Shown here: piece by piece, positions 27,716 through 38,067 of the stretch
How positions within the stretch are numbered: position 1 is the stretch's first letter
How the letters are laid out: each line of letters opens with the position of its first letter
NCBI RefSeq assembly: GCF_015999545.1
Contig: NZ_CP065546.1
Span: forward strand, 1,612,001-1,676,000
Length of the DNA stretch: 64,000 nucleotides
Direction of reading: 5' to 3'
From: Lysinibacillus sp. JNUCC-52
GTDB taxonomy: Bacteria; Bacillota; Bacilli; Bacillales_A; Planococcaceae
The notes under the pieces: model-generated
Seen by the model: only the letters and a program-made list of their open reading frames with translations
What the model was told of the DNA's origin: nothing
Database searches by the model: none
Position numbers and translations under genes: made by a program

Positions 27716-28177
27716 TTATTTACCGATTTCTAACGCTTTTGTCAGCATCGACTTATTTGCATTTAAAACAGTTATGTTCGCCTCATACGAACGAGTGGCA
27801 GACATTAAATCTACCATTTCTTTTAATGGGTCAACATTTGGCATGTTGACATAGCCATCTGCATTTGCATCTGGATGTGTAGGATCATACACTAGTTTGA
27901 AAGGTGTATCAGTATCTTCTTTAATTTGCGTAACTTTCACACCATTCCCAACACCGCTTTTCGCATTTTTACCAATAGCCACATTTAAAAAGTTTGAAAA
28001 GCGTCCTTCTTGCGCAGAAAAAGTAACAGACTTCCGTCGGTATGGCTCCCACTCTCCATTTACTTGTTTACCGCGAGTAGTATCTACGTTTGCCATATTC
28101 GAAGAAATAACATCCATTCGTAAACGCTGTGCCGTTAATGCAGAGGCTGTAGTATTCATTCCATGAAAAATAGACAT
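27716..28177 (-). CDS. flgC: Flagellar basal body rod protein FlgC
   Basis: A 153-aa rod protein with the N-terminal GMNTTASALTAQRLRMDVIS and SSNMANVDTTR motif and a C-terminal ATRSYEANITVLNANKSM coiled-coil motif. It starts three bases after flgB. Confidence 0.96.
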   Translation of the reverse strand: MSIFHGMNTTASALTAQRLRMDVISSNMANVDTTRGKQVNGEWEPYRRKSVTFSAQEGRFSNFLNVAIGKNAKSGVGNGVKVTQIKEDTDTPFKLVYDPTHPDANADGYVNMPNVDPLKEMVDLMSATRSYEANITVLNANKSMLTKALEIGK

Positions 28178-28180
28178 TTA

Positions 28181-28573
28181 TTACTTACCTCCTTTAATAA
28201 CAGTATTTAGCGTATTTAACTTGCCGTTAACACGATCAATTAACGCATTGTAGTAGATTTGATTTTCTGCCAATTTCGTTTGTTCTGCATCCATATCTAC
28301 AGCGTTACCGTTATTTCGATATCGTAAGTTTGTAACGTTATTGACACCTGGTGTCGATTGTTTAATTTCGAAATCATAATGTCTATTATCTGTTCGATAT
28401 GCTGATATAGAAATTTGTTTTTCATTTTCCAACATATCCTTAAAACTTACATTTTTCGCCTTATAATTTGGTGTATCGACATTCGCAATGTTATTTGCGA
28501 TTGTTTTATGATTCAAAGTTGCATAGGAAAGTCCATTTTCCAGGCTACTAATAGTTCCTCCAAATAAGTTCAA
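28181..28573 (-). CDS. flgB: Flagellar basal body rod protein FlgB, probable TTG start
   Basis: A 130-aa proximal rod protein with LNHKTIANNIANVDTPNYKAKN. An ATG at 28579 lies only about three bases from the GAGGTG ribosome site. The TTG two codons later has six-base spacing and gives an MNLFGGTI N-terminus that aligns with other FlgB proteins. It is the first gene of fla/che. Confidence 0.92.
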   Translation of the reverse strand: MNLFGGTISSLENGLSYATLNHKTIANNIANVDTPNYKAKNVSFKDMLENEKQISISAYRTDNRHYDFEIKQSTPGVNNVTNLRYRNNGNAVDMDAEQTKLAENQIYYNALIDRVNGKLNTLNTVIKGGK

Positions 28574-28630
28574 AACCATTCACCTCATTTAATTTCAATC
28601 TATGTACTTCTTAATTTATCCAATAATACA

Positions 28631-28659
28631 ATTGTAATTAAGATGATACGTAGTGTCTA
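28631..28659 (-). promoter_or_regulatory. Candidate sigma-A promoter of the fla/che operon
   Basis: Minus-strand TAGACA, 17-bp spacer, TACAAT, about 60 bases upstream of flgB. No sigma-D type promoter and no CodY box of good quality was seen near it. Confidence 0.5.
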
Positions 28660-28972
28660 TTGTCTTTTGTCATTTTTTAATAGTATATACGCCCTATTTT
28701 TCATGTTAAACAACCAGGACAAATATGCCCCATCCCTACAGCCACGTGAATTCGTAACGTTTCGTCTTTTTTCTAGTTATTTTACACTATTTCGACAGTG
28801 TTTACTGTATTAGTATCAAATATATCCCTTTTTATTACTTCAGAGGGTTGGATTTAAATGACAAATAGGGGTTTTTTGGTAAAATAAAGTTCCTTTTTAC
28901 TATTCTAGACGTGACAATATAATAAAACTCCCTTTATTTTAGTTGAAGCGTCTATCCCTTTCGACAAAAGGG

Positions 28973-29158
28973 CTAATCATTTGGATATTTCTTAATGGCA
29001 ATGATTTTCACTCCAAGTGGACGCATTTTTAAAGGTTTAGTTTCAATCTTGTCTAAAAGCTTTTAGCTTTAGTACCTAAGGGCGTGTGCTTTACACGCAG
29101 CATATATAAGCATTTCTCGCTCGTCATAGGTCAATTTTCTAAAGTTTATAGCCCTCAA
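28973..29158 (-). pseudogene. Possible degenerate coding remnant
   Basis: One frame reads 29 residues from a TTG at 29158 (core LTYDEREMLIYAACKAHALRY), then TAA at 29071-29069 and TAA at 29065-29063. It then continues in the same frame with KPLKMRPLGVKIIAIKKYPND to a TAG at 28975-28973. The composition looks protein-like on both sides of the stops, but no ribosome site is seen and no family was recognised. It may be chance. Confidence 0.25.
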
Positions 29159-29208
29159 GTAATAAGAAGTACTTTTTAAAGATTAATTATGTATCATTTT
29201 AACTACAA

Positions 29209-29329
29209 AGCAAGCCCTACCACTTAGTATTTTGTAGAAACAAGACATTGGATATTCACAGAAATGACACAAGTGCCAGTAATGAATAACCTACGCTCGC
29301 TCGCACAAAGCAGAGTGGTAGGGCTTGCT
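29209..29329. repeat. 121-bp element with 16-bp perfect inverted ends
   Basis: AGCAAGCCCTACCACT (29209-29224) is repeated inverted at 29314-29329 with no mismatch, enclosing 89 bases. No flanking target duplication is obvious. Possibilities are a miniature mobile element, a dispersed intergenic repeat or a structured RNA. Confidence 0.6.
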
Positions 29330-29361
29330 ATATGAAAAATTTACATCGTATATGCTCACAG

Positions 29362-29389
29362 AAAAAAAGCTCCCTTAAACAGGGAGCCT
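29362..29389 (-). terminator. Terminator of the xerC-hslV-hslU-codY operon
   Basis: Stem GCTCCCT/AGGGAGC with a 5-base loop, followed on the minus strand by seven T residues, a few bases after the codY stop. It separates codY from the fla/che operon. Confidence 0.9.
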
Positions 29390-29396
29390 TTGTTCA

Positions 29397-30176
29397 TTAT
29401 TTCATTTTAATTTCAGCAAGTGCGTTTAAGAATTTATCGTTTAATACTTTAATGTAAGTCCCCTTCATACCTAGAGAACGCGATTCAATTACACCTGCAG
29501 ATTCAAGTTTACGTAATGCATTTACGATCACTGAACGTGTAATTCCTACGCGGTCTGCAATTTTTGAAGCAACTAATAAGCCTTCGTTTCCATCTAGTTC
29601 TTCAAAGATGTGTTCAATTGCTTCTAATTCACTATAAGAGAGTGAGTTAATTGCCATTTGTACAACAGCTTTGCTACGTGCTTCTTCTTCAATTTCTTCA
29701 GATTTTTCACGTAAAATTTCCATACCTACTACTGTAGCACCATACTCAGCTAAAATTAAATCATCATCCTCAAATTGAGCTGATAAACGAGCTAAAATTA
29801 ATGTACCTAAACGTTCACCACCACCAACGATTGGTACGATAGTTGTTAAAGCACTTTGGAATAAGTCTTTATTTTCAACAGGGAATGCAGTATGTTCATT
29901 GTTAATGTCTAAATTTGAAGACGTTTCAGAAATTGTAAACAAGCTATGTGTATATTCTTCTGGGAATTGACGCTCTTCGAACATTTTTTTCATACGTTCG
30001 TTTTCAATTTGTTGGTGAATTGAAATACCTAAAAGTTTCCCTTTACGGCTTACAATATATACGTTGCTATCAATTATATCCCCTAAAGTGTCAGCCATTT
30101 CTTTAAAGTTTACTGGCTTACCTGCAGATGCCTGGAGCATTGAGTTAATTTTTCTTGTTTTTTCTAATAAATTCAT
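29397..30176 (-). CDS. codY: GTP-sensing global transcription repressor CodY
   Basis: A 259-aa protein with an N-terminal GAF domain that senses branched-chain amino acids (about 1-155) and a C-terminal winged helix with [32 protein letters not shown] (recognition region about 203-235). AGGAGG precedes the ATG. CodY represses amino-acid and adaptive genes in rich conditions. Candidate CodY boxes lie upstream of its own operon (33305-33319) and of the serine dehydratase genes (63725-63739). Confidence 0.97.
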   Translation of the reverse strand: MNLLEKTRKINSMLQASAGKPVNFKEMADTLGDIIDSNVYIVSRKGKLLGISIHQQIENERMKKMFEERQFPEEYTHSLFTISETSSNLDINNEHTAFPVENKDLFQSALTTIVPIVGGGERLGTLILARLSAQFEDDDLILAEYGATVVGMEILREKSEEIEEEARSKAVVQMAINSLSYSELEAIEHIFEELDGNEGLLVASKIADRVGITRSVIVNALRKLESAGVIESRSLGMKGTYIKVLNDKFLNALAEIKMK

Positions 30177-30262
30177 TATATGTTCCTCCTATAAATTATC
30201 CATACCGTATTTAATTAATATTCTAAAGTTTTTTACAATTGAATGGTACTATCAAGCCTTGC

Positions 30263-31663
30263 CTACAAGATAAACTGTGACAAATCTTTGTTCTTTACAA
30301 TACCCGCCAATTTTTGGTCAACATAAGCAGCTGTAATTTCAATTTGAGCTGGCGCAATTTCAGACGCTTCAAACGATAATTCTTCTAGCAAGCGTTCTAA
30401 AATTGTGTGTAATCGACGTGCCCCGATATTATCTGTTTCTTGATTGACCTCTGTAGCGATTTCTGCAATTCGTTCAATTGAATCTTCTGCAAAATTGATT
30501 GCTACACCCTCTGTTTCTAATAACGCTTTATATTGCAAAATAAGCGATTGATCTGGTTCTTTTAAAATACGAACAAAATCTTGCTTCGTTAATTTTTCAA
30601 GTTCTACACGAATCGGGAATCGTCCTTGTAACTCTGGAATTAAATCTGACGGTTTAGACATATGGAAAGCTCCAGCAGCAATAAAAAGCATATAGTCTGT
30701 TTTAACTGCACCATATTTTGTCGTAACAGTTGAACCTTCTACGATTGGTAAAATATCGCGTTGGACACCCTCACGTGAAACACTAGCAGACGTATTCGTA
30801 TCTTTGCTCGCGACTTTATCTATTTCATCAATGAAAATAATTCCAGACTGTTCTGCTCTAGCAATAGCTTCTTGTGACACTTCATCTGCGTCAATAAGCT
30901 TATTCGCTTCCTCAATGATTAAAATACGACGTGCATCTTTTACTTGGACACGACGCTTTTTCTGCTTTTTAGGCATTAAGCTCGATAACATATCTTGCAT
31001 ACCGTTATTGGCAGACATATCCATTCCCGTACCTTGTAAGGCATCAAAAATCGAAGGATTTTGCTCAGTAACTTCAACAGTAACCCATTCATTTTCTAAT
31101 TTGCCATTGCGTAAATCAATGGCGATTTGCGCACGCTTTGAGCGTACTTCCGTTTCCTCAGAAGATGTATCATCATGCGTTTGTTGTTCTTTGCCTCCAA
31201 ATAACATTTCAAACGGATTTTGCATAGCTTGTTTTTTACGTAAAGAAGGGACAAGTAATTTTACAATGGCTTCATTTGCCAACTCTTCCGCTTGTTCCTT
31301 CACAGACTCCATCATTTCTTCCTTCACGAGGCGATGAGAAGCCTCCACAACATCGCGGACCATTGACTCAACATCACGTCCAACATAGCCCACTTCTGTA
31401 AATTTCGTTGCTTCAACCTTTACGAACGGCGCATTCGTTAGTTTTGCAATTCTCCTTGCAATTTCAGTTTTCCCAACTCCCGTTGGTCCAATCATTAAAA
31501 TATTTTTAGGAATAACTTCAGCCTTCATTTCATCCGCTAGCAGAGAACGACGATAGCGATTTCGTAGTGCAATAGCTACCGCTCTTTTCGCCTCATTTTG
31601 CCCTACGATAAAACGATCCAAATGCTCAGTAATTTGTCTTGGGGTTAAGTTTTGTGGTGTCAT
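30263..31663 (-). CDS. hslU: HslU (ClpY) unfoldase ATPase
   Basis: A 466-aa AAA+ ATPase that unfolds substrates for HslV. Walker [14 protein letters not shown] lies near residue 56, Walker [10 protein letters not shown] further on, with sensor regions and the C-terminal hexamer contacts. The I-domain lies between them (about 110-235). Its start overlaps the hslV stop by one base (TAATG). Confidence 0.97.
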   Translation of the reverse strand: MTPQNLTPRQITEHLDRFIVGQNEAKRAVAIALRNRYRRSLLADEMKAEVIPKNILMIGPTGVGKTEIARRIAKLTNAPFVKVEATKFTEVGYVGRDVESMVRDVVEASHRLVKEEMMESVKEQAEELANEAIVKLLVPSLRKKQAMQNPFEMLFGGKEQQTHDDTSSEETEVRSKRAQIAIDLRNGKLENEWVTVEVTEQNPSIFDALQGTGMDMSANNGMQDMLSSLMPKKQKKRRVQVKDARRILIIEEANKLIDADEVSQEAIARAEQSGIIFIDEIDKVASKDTNTSASVSREGVQRDILPIVEGSTVTTKYGAVKTDYMLFIAAGAFHMSKPSDLIPELQGRFPIRVELEKLTKQDFVRILKEPDQSLILQYKALLETEGVAINFAEDSIERIAEIATEVNQETDNIGARRLHTILERLLEELSFEASEIAPAQIEITAAYVDQKLAGIVKNKDLSQFIL

Positions 31664-32208
31664 TAGTTAAGTGCCTCCACGATAATATTATGGTTTGTAA
31701 ATACACAAATTTCAGCGGCTGTTTCTAATGCTGCCTCCGCAATCTCACGGGCAGTCATTGTTTCACCTGCATATTTTTTTAGAGCACGACCTGCTGATAA
31801 TGCATAATTTCCACCAGAACCAATCGCTAATATACCGTCATCAGGTTCTATAACTTCTCCTGTACCAGACACAAGGAGTAGTGTACTTTTATCCATCACA
31901 AGTAACATCGCCTCTAATTGACGTAGCATTTTATCACCACGCCATTGTTTTGCTACTTCTACAGCAGCTCGCTGTAAATTCCCATTATATTCGTTTAATT
32001 TCGCTTCAAACATTTCAAAAAGTGTAAAAGCATCGGCTACAGAGCCTGCAAAGCCAGCTAGCACCTGCCCATTAAACAGACGTCTGACCTTCCTTGCAGT
32101 GCCTTTCATGACAACCGCATTCCCAAGTGTCACTTGACCATCGCCAGCCATAGCGCACCCGCCATTGTGATGTACCGCAAATATCGTAGTCGCATGGATT
32201 TGTCCCAT
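31663..32208 (-). CDS. hslV: HslV (ClpQ/CodW) peptidase subunit
   Basis: A 181-aa proteasome-like N-terminal nucleophile peptidase. The core begins [11 protein letters not shown], with Thr7 aligning to the catalytic Thr1 of E. coli HslV. Position 2 is Gly, so the N-terminal Ser used by B. subtilis CodW is absent and removal of a short propeptide would be needed. AAGGAGG lies upstream of the ATG. Confidence 0.96.
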   Translation of the reverse strand: MGQIHATTIFAVHHNGGCAMAGDGQVTLGNAVVMKGTARKVRRLFNGQVLAGFAGSVADAFTLFEMFEAKLNEYNGNLQRAAVEVAKQWRGDKMLRQLEAMLLVMDKSTLLLVSGTGEVIEPDDGILAIGSGGNYALSAGRALKKYAGETMTAREIAEAALETAAEICVFTNHNIIVEALN

Positions 32209-32230
32209 TTGCCTTCCTCCTTAGCCTCTA

Positions 32231-33130
32231 TTATGCCCTTGGATGGGCATTCATATATGTTTGACGAAGATGCTCATTTGTTACATGCGTATAAACCTGT
32301 GTTGAAGTTAAATGCGCGTGCCCTAGTAACTCCTGCACAGTCCGTAAATCCGCGCCATGATTCAGTAAGTGTGTAGCAAAAGTATGGCGAAGCATATGTG
32401 GGTATATTTTCGTATGGAGTGAGGTATTATTAATCATTTCATTTAAAATATGACGTACCCCACGTGGCGTAAGTTCCCCGCCGCGCATATTGACAAATAA
32501 TTGCTGATGATTTGTTTGTTTCATCAAACGTGGACGAGCCTGCTCTATGTAGTGCTGTATAGCCACACTCGCAAATTGACCAAATGGTATAATGCGTTCT
32601 TTTCTTCCTTTACCCATTACTCGAACAATAGAATAACGGAAATCGATATCCGCTACCATAATGGATGTAAGCTCACTCACCCGAATGCCCGTTGCATATA
32701 ATAACTCTAAAATAGCCATATTGCGCAACGATTTCAAATCATCTCCTACATTCGCTTCAAAAAGCTGCATCAATTCTTCTTCATAGAAAAAACTTGGTAA
32801 ACGAGATTCTTTTTTCGGATGATAAAGCGATCGAAAAGCACTATCATCCATGCCGTGCTGTTTATTTAGAAAGCGAAAAAAGGAGCGGATTGATGAAATT
32901 TTTCTTGATACAGAAGTTCTTGCTTTCTTTTCATCATACAACTTCGTTACATATAGTCGTGCATGTATATACTCAACACTGGCTAAATCATTAACGCCTT
33001 CTGCCTGTAAAAACGCTAAAAAATCTAGTAGGTCTGATTCATATTCTCGCACAGTATGAACAGAGAAGTTTTTTTCTACCTGGATGTAAAGCATAAACTG
33101 TTCAAGTGCTTCTTGGGACGAAACTAACAT
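32231..33130 (-). CDS. xerC: Tyrosine recombinase XerC (CodV)
   Basis: A 299-aa site-specific recombinase for chromosome dimer resolution at dif. The N-terminal SAM-like domain is followed by a catalytic domain with Arg in ATGIRVSELTS, HMLRHTFATHLL (H-x-x-R), LLGHAHLTSTQVYTHV (His and nucleophile Tyr). It is the first gene of the xerC-hslVU-codY operon. Confidence 0.95.
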   Translation of the reverse strand: MLVSSQEALEQFMLYIQVEKNFSVHTVREYESDLLDFLAFLQAEGVNDLASVEYIHARLYVTKLYDEKKARTSVSRKISSIRSFFRFLNKQHGMDDSAFRSLYHPKKESRLPSFFYEEELMQLFEANVGDDLKSLRNMAILELLYATGIRVSELTSIMVADIDFRYSIVRVMGKGRKERIIPFGQFASVAIQHYIEQARPRLMKQTNHQQLFVNMRGGELTPRGVRHILNEMINNTSLHTKIYPHMLRHTFATHLLNHGADLRTVQELLGHAHLTSTQVYTHVTNEHLRQTYMNAHPRA

Positions 33131-33304
33131 GAAAGATTCACCACCAATGAATTATTCGTAACCTTCTCTCATTACTATTACCAACAAATTCAAATGGTAA
33201 AACAACTGTTGCCATTTAATTAAATTTGTCGTTAAAGTAATCCTTAAAAAACATACATATTGACACTATACCTATCTTCGTAATATAGCAAGTGAAAATG
33301 GTTA

Positions 33305-33319
33305 TATTTTGAGAAAATC
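33305..33319 (-). promoter_or_regulatory. Candidate CodY box upstream of xerC-hslVU-codY
   Basis: The minus strand reads GATTTTCTCAAAATA, differing from the CodY consensus AATTTTCWGAAAATT at three of 15 positions and keeping the palindromic TTTTC...AAAAT core. It lies about 175 bases before xerC in a 285-bp gap, near possible -10 elements (TATAGT). The rest of the gap is AT-rich with no gene seen. Confidence 0.45.
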
Positions 33320-33370
33320 ACTATACAAAATAATAAAATACGTGTAATCAAGCATTTTGTCTACACAAAA

Positions 33371-33408
33371 GAAAAAGCCTCTAAGAGTATATCAACTTTT
33401 AGAGGCCT
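33371..33408 (-). terminator. Terminator downstream of trmFO
   Basis: Stem GCCTCTAA/TTAGAGGC around a 14-base loop, followed on the minus strand by TTTTTC, a few bases after the trmFO stop. Confidence 0.85.
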
Positions 33409-33415
33409 TTGGCAA

Positions 33416-34729
33416 TTAAATTGTTTGTGAATTCACAAAATTTCGAATTGTGCTCATTGCACGATTTGCATGCATTTCCGCACGCTCGGGTTTTGAACGA
33501 CGTCCAGGTGGTAATTCAGGGAATATACCAAAGTTAACGTTCATCGGTTGGAAATTTTTCGATTGTGCTTCTGTTATATAACGCGCCATACTACCTAATG
33601 CAGTTTCAAATGGGAAAATAATTGGCTCTTGTCCTAATGCTAAACGTGCCGCATTAATCCCTGCAATTAACCCACTACCTGCAGATTCAACATATCCTTC
33701 TACACCAGTCATTTGGCCAGCAAAGAATACATTTTTTTGTTCACGTAACTGATATGTTTTTTCTAGCACTTTCGGTGAATTAATGAAAGTATTTCGGTGC
33801 ATTACGCCATATCGTACGATTTCAACATTTTCTAGGCCTGGTATTAGTTGCAGCACTTCTTTTTGTGGTCCCCATTTTAAATGAGTTTGGAAGCCGACAA
33901 TATTATAAAGTGTACCTGCAGCGTCATCTTGGCGCAGTTGTACAACAGCATAAGGTCGTTTTCCTGTTTTCGGATCTTCAAGACCTACTGGCTTCATCGG
34001 TCCAAATAACATCGTTTTTTCACCGCGTGCTGCCATTACTTCAATTGGCATACAGCCTTCGAAATAAATTTCTTTTTCAAATTCTTTTAATGGTACAACT
34101 TCTGCCTCGATTAATGCTTGGCGGAAACGATCAAATTCTTCCTTTGTCATAGGACAGTTTAGATAAGCAGCTTCCCCTTTGTCATAACGAGATTTTAAAT
34201 AAACTTTATCCATATCGATGCTATCTTTTTCAATAATTGGAGCTGCTGCATCATAGAAATACAAATAGTCTAGACCTGTTAAACCTTGAATTTTTTCAGC
34301 TAATGCTTTTGAAGTTAGTGGACCAGTTGCAATAACTGTAATACCTTCTGGAATTTCAGTAACTTCTTCATGAATTACTTCCACTAAAGGATGATTTTTC
34401 ACTGCTTCCGTTACATAGCCAGCAAATTCGTGGCGGTCTACTGCAAGTGCTCCACCTGCTGGTACGGAGCAAGCATCCGCCGCTTTTAAAATAACAGAAT
34501 CCAATAGACGCATTTCTTCTTTAATAACACCAACAGCATTTGTTAATGTATTTGCACGTAGCGAGTTTGAACAAACAAGCTCTGCAAATTTATCAGTATG
34601 GTGGGCAGGTGTTTGCTTTACTGGACGCATTTCATAAAGTTTAACTTTTACACCACGCTTAGCGATTTGCCAAGCAGCTTCACTTCCCGCAAGGCCTGCT
34701 CCTATTACATTTACAACTTGTTCAGTCAT
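33416..34729 (-). CDS. trmFO: tRNA m5U54 methyltransferase TrmFO (Gid)
   Basis: A 437-aa flavoprotein that uses methylenetetrahydrofolate to methylate U54 in the T-psi loop of tRNA. The N-terminal FAD site is [19 protein letters not shown]. Family motifs CSNSLRANT and [17 protein letters not shown] are present, and [18 protein letters not shown] near 345-362. It lies 18 bases after topA. Confidence 0.96.
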   Translation of the reverse strand: MTEQVVNVIGAGLAGSEAAWQIAKRGVKVKLYEMRPVKQTPAHHTDKFAELVCSNSLRANTLTNAVGVIKEEMRLLDSVILKAADACSVPAGGALAVDRHEFAGYVTEAVKNHPLVEVIHEEVTEIPEGITVIATGPLTSKALAEKIQGLTGLDYLYFYDAAAPIIEKDSIDMDKVYLKSRYDKGEAAYLNCPMTKEEFDRFRQALIEAEVVPLKEFEKEIYFEGCMPIEVMAARGEKTMLFGPMKPVGLEDPKTGKRPYAVVQLRQDDAAGTLYNIVGFQTHLKWGPQKEVLQLIPGLENVEIVRYGVMHRNTFINSPKVLEKTYQLREQKNVFFAGQMTGVEGYVESAGSGLIAGINAARLALGQEPIIFPFETALGSMARYITEAQSKNFQPMNVNFGIFPELPPGRRSKPERAEMHANRAMSTIRNFVNSQTI

Positions 34730-34747
34730 GTTCTTACCATCTTCCTA

Positions 34748-36826
34748 TCATTGAGTTGGTGTCTCTTCATAGTCACATTTCGTACACTGAATTTGCACAC
34801 CTTTTTTTAATTTTTTCTCTACTAATAATGCACTACATTTCGGACATGGTCTACTAATCGGCTTGTCCCATGAAACAAATTCGCACTCTGGATATTGATT
34901 ACATCCATAAAACAAGCGCTTAGTTTTACTTTTGCGTTCCACAATTTCGCCCGTTTCACAAGAAGGACATTTAACCCCAATTGGCTTCATAATGGCTTTT
35001 GTGTTACGGCAATCTGGGAAGTTCGAGCAAGCCATAAATTTCCCATAACGACCTAGCTTGAATACCATTGGTGAACCACATTTCTCACAATCCTCACCAG
35101 CTGGCTCATCTTTAATGACTACTTTCTCCATTTCAGCATCTGCATGCTTAACATGAACCTCGAAGTCTTTATAAAAATCATCGATTACTTCAACCCATTT
35201 ACGACTACCTTCTTCAACATCATCCAGATCTTGTTCCATTTTTGCTGTAAATTCGATATTTATTATATCAGGGAAAAATTCCAGCATTTGTTGATGGACG
35301 ATTTCACCAAGCTCTGTCGGCATAAATCTTTTGGCATCGAGCACAACATAGCCACGGCGTTGAATCGTATCAAGAGTCGGTGCGTATGTCGATGGTCGCC
35401 CTATTCCTAACTCTTCCATCGTTTTCACAAGTCGCGCCTCAGAATAACGTGGTGGTGGCTGCGTAAAGTGTTGCTTTGGCTCAATTTCAAGTGATTTCAC
35501 CTGATCGCCAATTTCCATTTCAGGTAGAAGTTTCGTCGTTTCCTCTGTTTGATCATCCGTACCTTCTATATATAGTTTCATAAATCCAGCAAATTTGACT
35601 TGTGAGCCATTTGCTCGGAATAAAACATCACCATGTTGAAGGTCTACTGCAACTGTATCTAATACAGCAGGTGCCATTTGACTTGCAATAAAGCGCTCCC
35701 AAATCAAACGGTATAAACGTAGTTGATCGCGACTAAGTACTGTTTTTAACTCTTCTGGTGATCTCATCGTACTTGTAGGACGAATTGCTTCATGGGCATC
35801 TTGTGCATTGGACGCCTTTTTAACCTGCTTTGTTTCTGTCGAAATATATTCTTTTCCGTACTTTGTCTCAATATACGAAACCGCTTCCGCCTTAGCAGTT
35901 TCTGATATACGCGTTGAATCTGTACGCATGTAGGTAATTAAACCGACAGTACCTTCTTTTTTACCAATATCAATACCTTCATACAATTGCTGCGCAAGCA
36001 TCATCGTTTTTTTCGCACGGAAATTTAGCTTACGCGCTGCTTCTTGTTGTAAAGAAGATGTAGTAAAAGCAGGTGCGGCATTTCGTTTACGCTCTTTTTT
36101 CGTCACATTTACGACTTCAAATGCTGTTCCTTTAACATTTTTTAAAATGGACTTTACTTGCTCTTCATTCGTTAATTTTATTTTATCTTTGCCGTTACCG
36201 TAGTATAGTGCATCAAATGTCTTCTTGCCCTTTTCAAAAGAACCTTCAATTGTCCAATACTCTTCTGGCTGGAAGTTTTTAATTTCGTTTTCACGGTCAA
36301 TAATCATACGTAATGCTACGGATTGCACACGCCCCGCAGATAAGCCCTTTTTAACCTTTTTCCAAAGAATTGGGCTTATATTATAGCCTACAAGTCGATC
36401 GAGCATACGACGAGTTTGCTGTGCATCTACTAAATCCATATTTATAGCACGAGGATTTTTAAAGGATTCTAAAATTGCATCCTTTGTAATTTCATTGAAA
36501 ACTACTCGACAATCCGAGTTAATATCAATATTTAATGCAGTCGCAAGGTGCCAAGCAATCGCTTCTCCCTCGCGGTCTGGATCGGCCGCTAGATAGACTT
36601 TCTTCACTTTTTTAGCCGCAGACTTAAGTTCCTGTAATACAGGTCCTTTACCACGAATTGTAATATATTTAGGTTCATAATTATTTTCAGTATCTACGCC
36701 CATTTGGCTACGTGGTAAGTCACGCACATGCCCGACTGATGCTTTTACTTTGTATTTTTTTCCTAAATAACGTTCAATTGTTTTTGCTTTTGCTGGTGAT
36801 TCTACAATCACTAAATAATCCGCCAT
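34748..36826 (-). CDS. topA: DNA topoisomerase I
   Basis: A 692-aa type IA topoisomerase. The Toprim domain starts [17 protein letters not shown] and includes [15 protein letters not shown]. The catalytic Tyr lies in [14 protein letters not shown]. Three C-terminal four-Cys zinc ribbons (about 575-690) follow. GGGGGAG precedes the ATG. It relaxes negative supercoils. Confidence 0.97.
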   Translation of the reverse strand: MADYLVIVESPAKAKTIERYLGKKYKVKASVGHVRDLPRSQMGVDTENNYEPKYITIRGKGPVLQELKSAAKKVKKVYLAADPDREGEAIAWHLATALNIDINSDCRVVFNEITKDAILESFKNPRAINMDLVDAQQTRRMLDRLVGYNISPILWKKVKKGLSAGRVQSVALRMIIDRENEIKNFQPEEYWTIEGSFEKGKKTFDALYYGNGKDKIKLTNEEQVKSILKNVKGTAFEVVNVTKKERKRNAAPAFTTSSLQQEAARKLNFRAKKTMMLAQQLYEGIDIGKKEGTVGLITYMRTDSTRISETAKAEAVSYIETKYGKEYISTETKQVKKASNAQDAHEAIRPTSTMRSPEELKTVLSRDQLRLYRLIWERFIASQMAPAVLDTVAVDLQHGDVLFRANGSQVKFAGFMKLYIEGTDDQTEETTKLLPEMEIGDQVKSLEIEPKQHFTQPPPRYSEARLVKTMEELGIGRPSTYAPTLDTIQRRGYVVLDAKRFMPTELGEIVHQQMLEFFPDIINIEFTAKMEQDLDDVEEGSRKWVEVIDDFYKDFEVHVKHADAEMEKVVIKDEPAGEDCEKCGSPMVFKLGRYGKFMACSNFPDCRNTKAIMKPIGVKCPSCETGEIVERKSKTKRLFYGCNQYPECEFVSWDKPISRPCPKCSALLVEKKLKKGVQIQCTKCDYEETPTQ

Positions 36827-36917
36827 CTATGTCTCCCCCTTAGCGAGGTCTATTGCTAATTTTTTAAGTTACCTGTTGCAAAATGTATAACAGATTTTAA
36901 GATAATGCAACTTTTTT

Positions 36918-37814
36918 TCAATTTTTGCTAGAAAAGAGCGAAAGTGTTTCAACGATTTGGTGACCATCGCACACGGGAATAGCTCCTTCTAAAAGTAATT
37001 TATTTGTCCCTTTTGACTGCTCTGCATGAATTGGTCCAGGTACAACAAATACATCTTTTCCTTGCTCTAATGCACATTCTGTCGTAATTAATGTTCCACT
37101 TTTTAGTGCCGCTTCCGTAACAACTAAAGCTTGAGACAGCCCACTTATTAATCGGTTACGCATCGGAAATTGCCATTTTGTCGGTTTCATGTAAGGTGGA
37201 TACTCTGTAATAAGTAAATGGCTCTCTGCCATTTTATTAGCAAGCGCTCGGTTTTCTTTTGGGTATAGAAAATTAAATCCATGCCCAAGCACTGCGATTG
37301 TATGGCCTCCAAACTTAATTGCTGCCTCATGAGCCATTGTATCTGCACCTCGTGCAAGCCCACTCACGACCGTGTACTCGTTTTCAACAAGCGAAGGGAC
37401 GATTATGTCTATTGCAACTTTAGTATAGGCTGTAGCCTTTCTTGAGCCTATAATAGCTATCCGCTTATCTCTTTCCAGCAGGGCGCGTTGACCTTTCACA
37501 TACAATACAGTAGGTGGACTAGGTATTTCAAATAATTGCGCCGGGAAATATGGGTGATTAAAAGGTATGGGGAAAATATTTGCTTGTGCGTACACCTCTT
37601 TGAGTGGCAAGTTCATTACGCGCTGGAAATTTTGAGAAATTTGCAAAGCTTTTTGCCTCGTTATTTGCAAAGTGCTTGCAATCTCGTTAGGGTGTGCTTC
37701 TTCTAAATAACTTAATACATCCACCGGGGACAATAACTGTTGAAGTTTTTGGAGTGGTAATGGATATACATAATGCATAGCTAGCAGTCTCTGAGTATCT
37801 ACTGAGAAAATCAT
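36918..37814 (-). CDS. dprA: DNA processing protein DprA (Smf)
   Basis: A 298-aa RecA loader for transformation. The Rossmann-like core contains IAIIGSRKATAYTK, VSGLARGADTMAHEAA, GHGFNFLYPKENRAL and FPMRNRLISGLSQALVVTEA. The N-terminal helix-hairpin-helix region is divergent. AAAGGAGGT precedes the ATG. No clear promoter was seen in the 253-bp gap to sucD. Confidence 0.95.
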   Translation of the reverse strand: MIFSVDTQRLLAMHYVYPLPLQKLQQLLSPVDVLSYLEEAHPNEIASTLQITRQKALQISQNFQRVMNLPLKEVYAQANIFPIPFNHPYFPAQLFEIPSPPTVLYVKGQRALLERDKRIAIIGSRKATAYTKVAIDIIVPSLVENEYTVVSGLARGADTMAHEAAIKFGGHTIAVLGHGFNFLYPKENRALANKMAESHLLITEYPPYMKPTKWQFPMRNRLISGLSQALVVTEAALKSGTLITTECALEQGKDVFVVPGPIHAEQSKGTNKLLLEGAIPVCDGHQIVETLSLFSSKN

Positions 37815-38030
37815 TTAAAAACCTCCTTTATAATAGAAGAAATTAAATGACCGCAAATTCATTTCATCACAAAAAAGTAGAAAACAATGTGTGTATACAC
37901 TCATATGCACACGAGAGAGCGCCCTGTCTTGCCGCTTCATCTACTCGAATTTTCACACCCGAGTTTCTAGTGTTAAATATTCCAAAAGGGAGGGAACAAT
38001 TCAAACACTATCATTTAAACAGAGAAAAAG

Positions 38031-38062
38031 AGAAAAGATGTAGCCACAATGTGCTACATCTT
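38031..38062 (-). terminator. Terminator of sucC-sucD
   Basis: A perfect 10-bp stem AAGATGTAGC/GCTACATCTT with an 8-base loop, followed by TTCTCTTTTTC on the minus strand, directly after sucD. The rest of 37815-38030 holds no recognised gene. Confidence 0.88.
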
Positions 38063-38067
38063 CCATT

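Larger units (their letters stand above)
28660..29361. other. Long intergenic region between flgB and codY
   Basis: About 700 bases without an intact gene, much longer than the short codY-flgB gap of B. subtilis. It holds a 121-bp inverted-repeat element (29209-29329), a possible decayed coding stretch (28973-29158) and several small hairpins, for example 6-bp stems at 28964-28980 and in the GCGTGT/ACACGC pair near 29083-29099. No riboswitch class was recognised. Confidence 0.6.

Noticed and set aside
28660..29361. c-di-GMP riboswitch controlling fla/che
   Set aside because: No GEMM-type conserved core was found; the structures seen are simple hairpins and the 121-bp inverted repeat.
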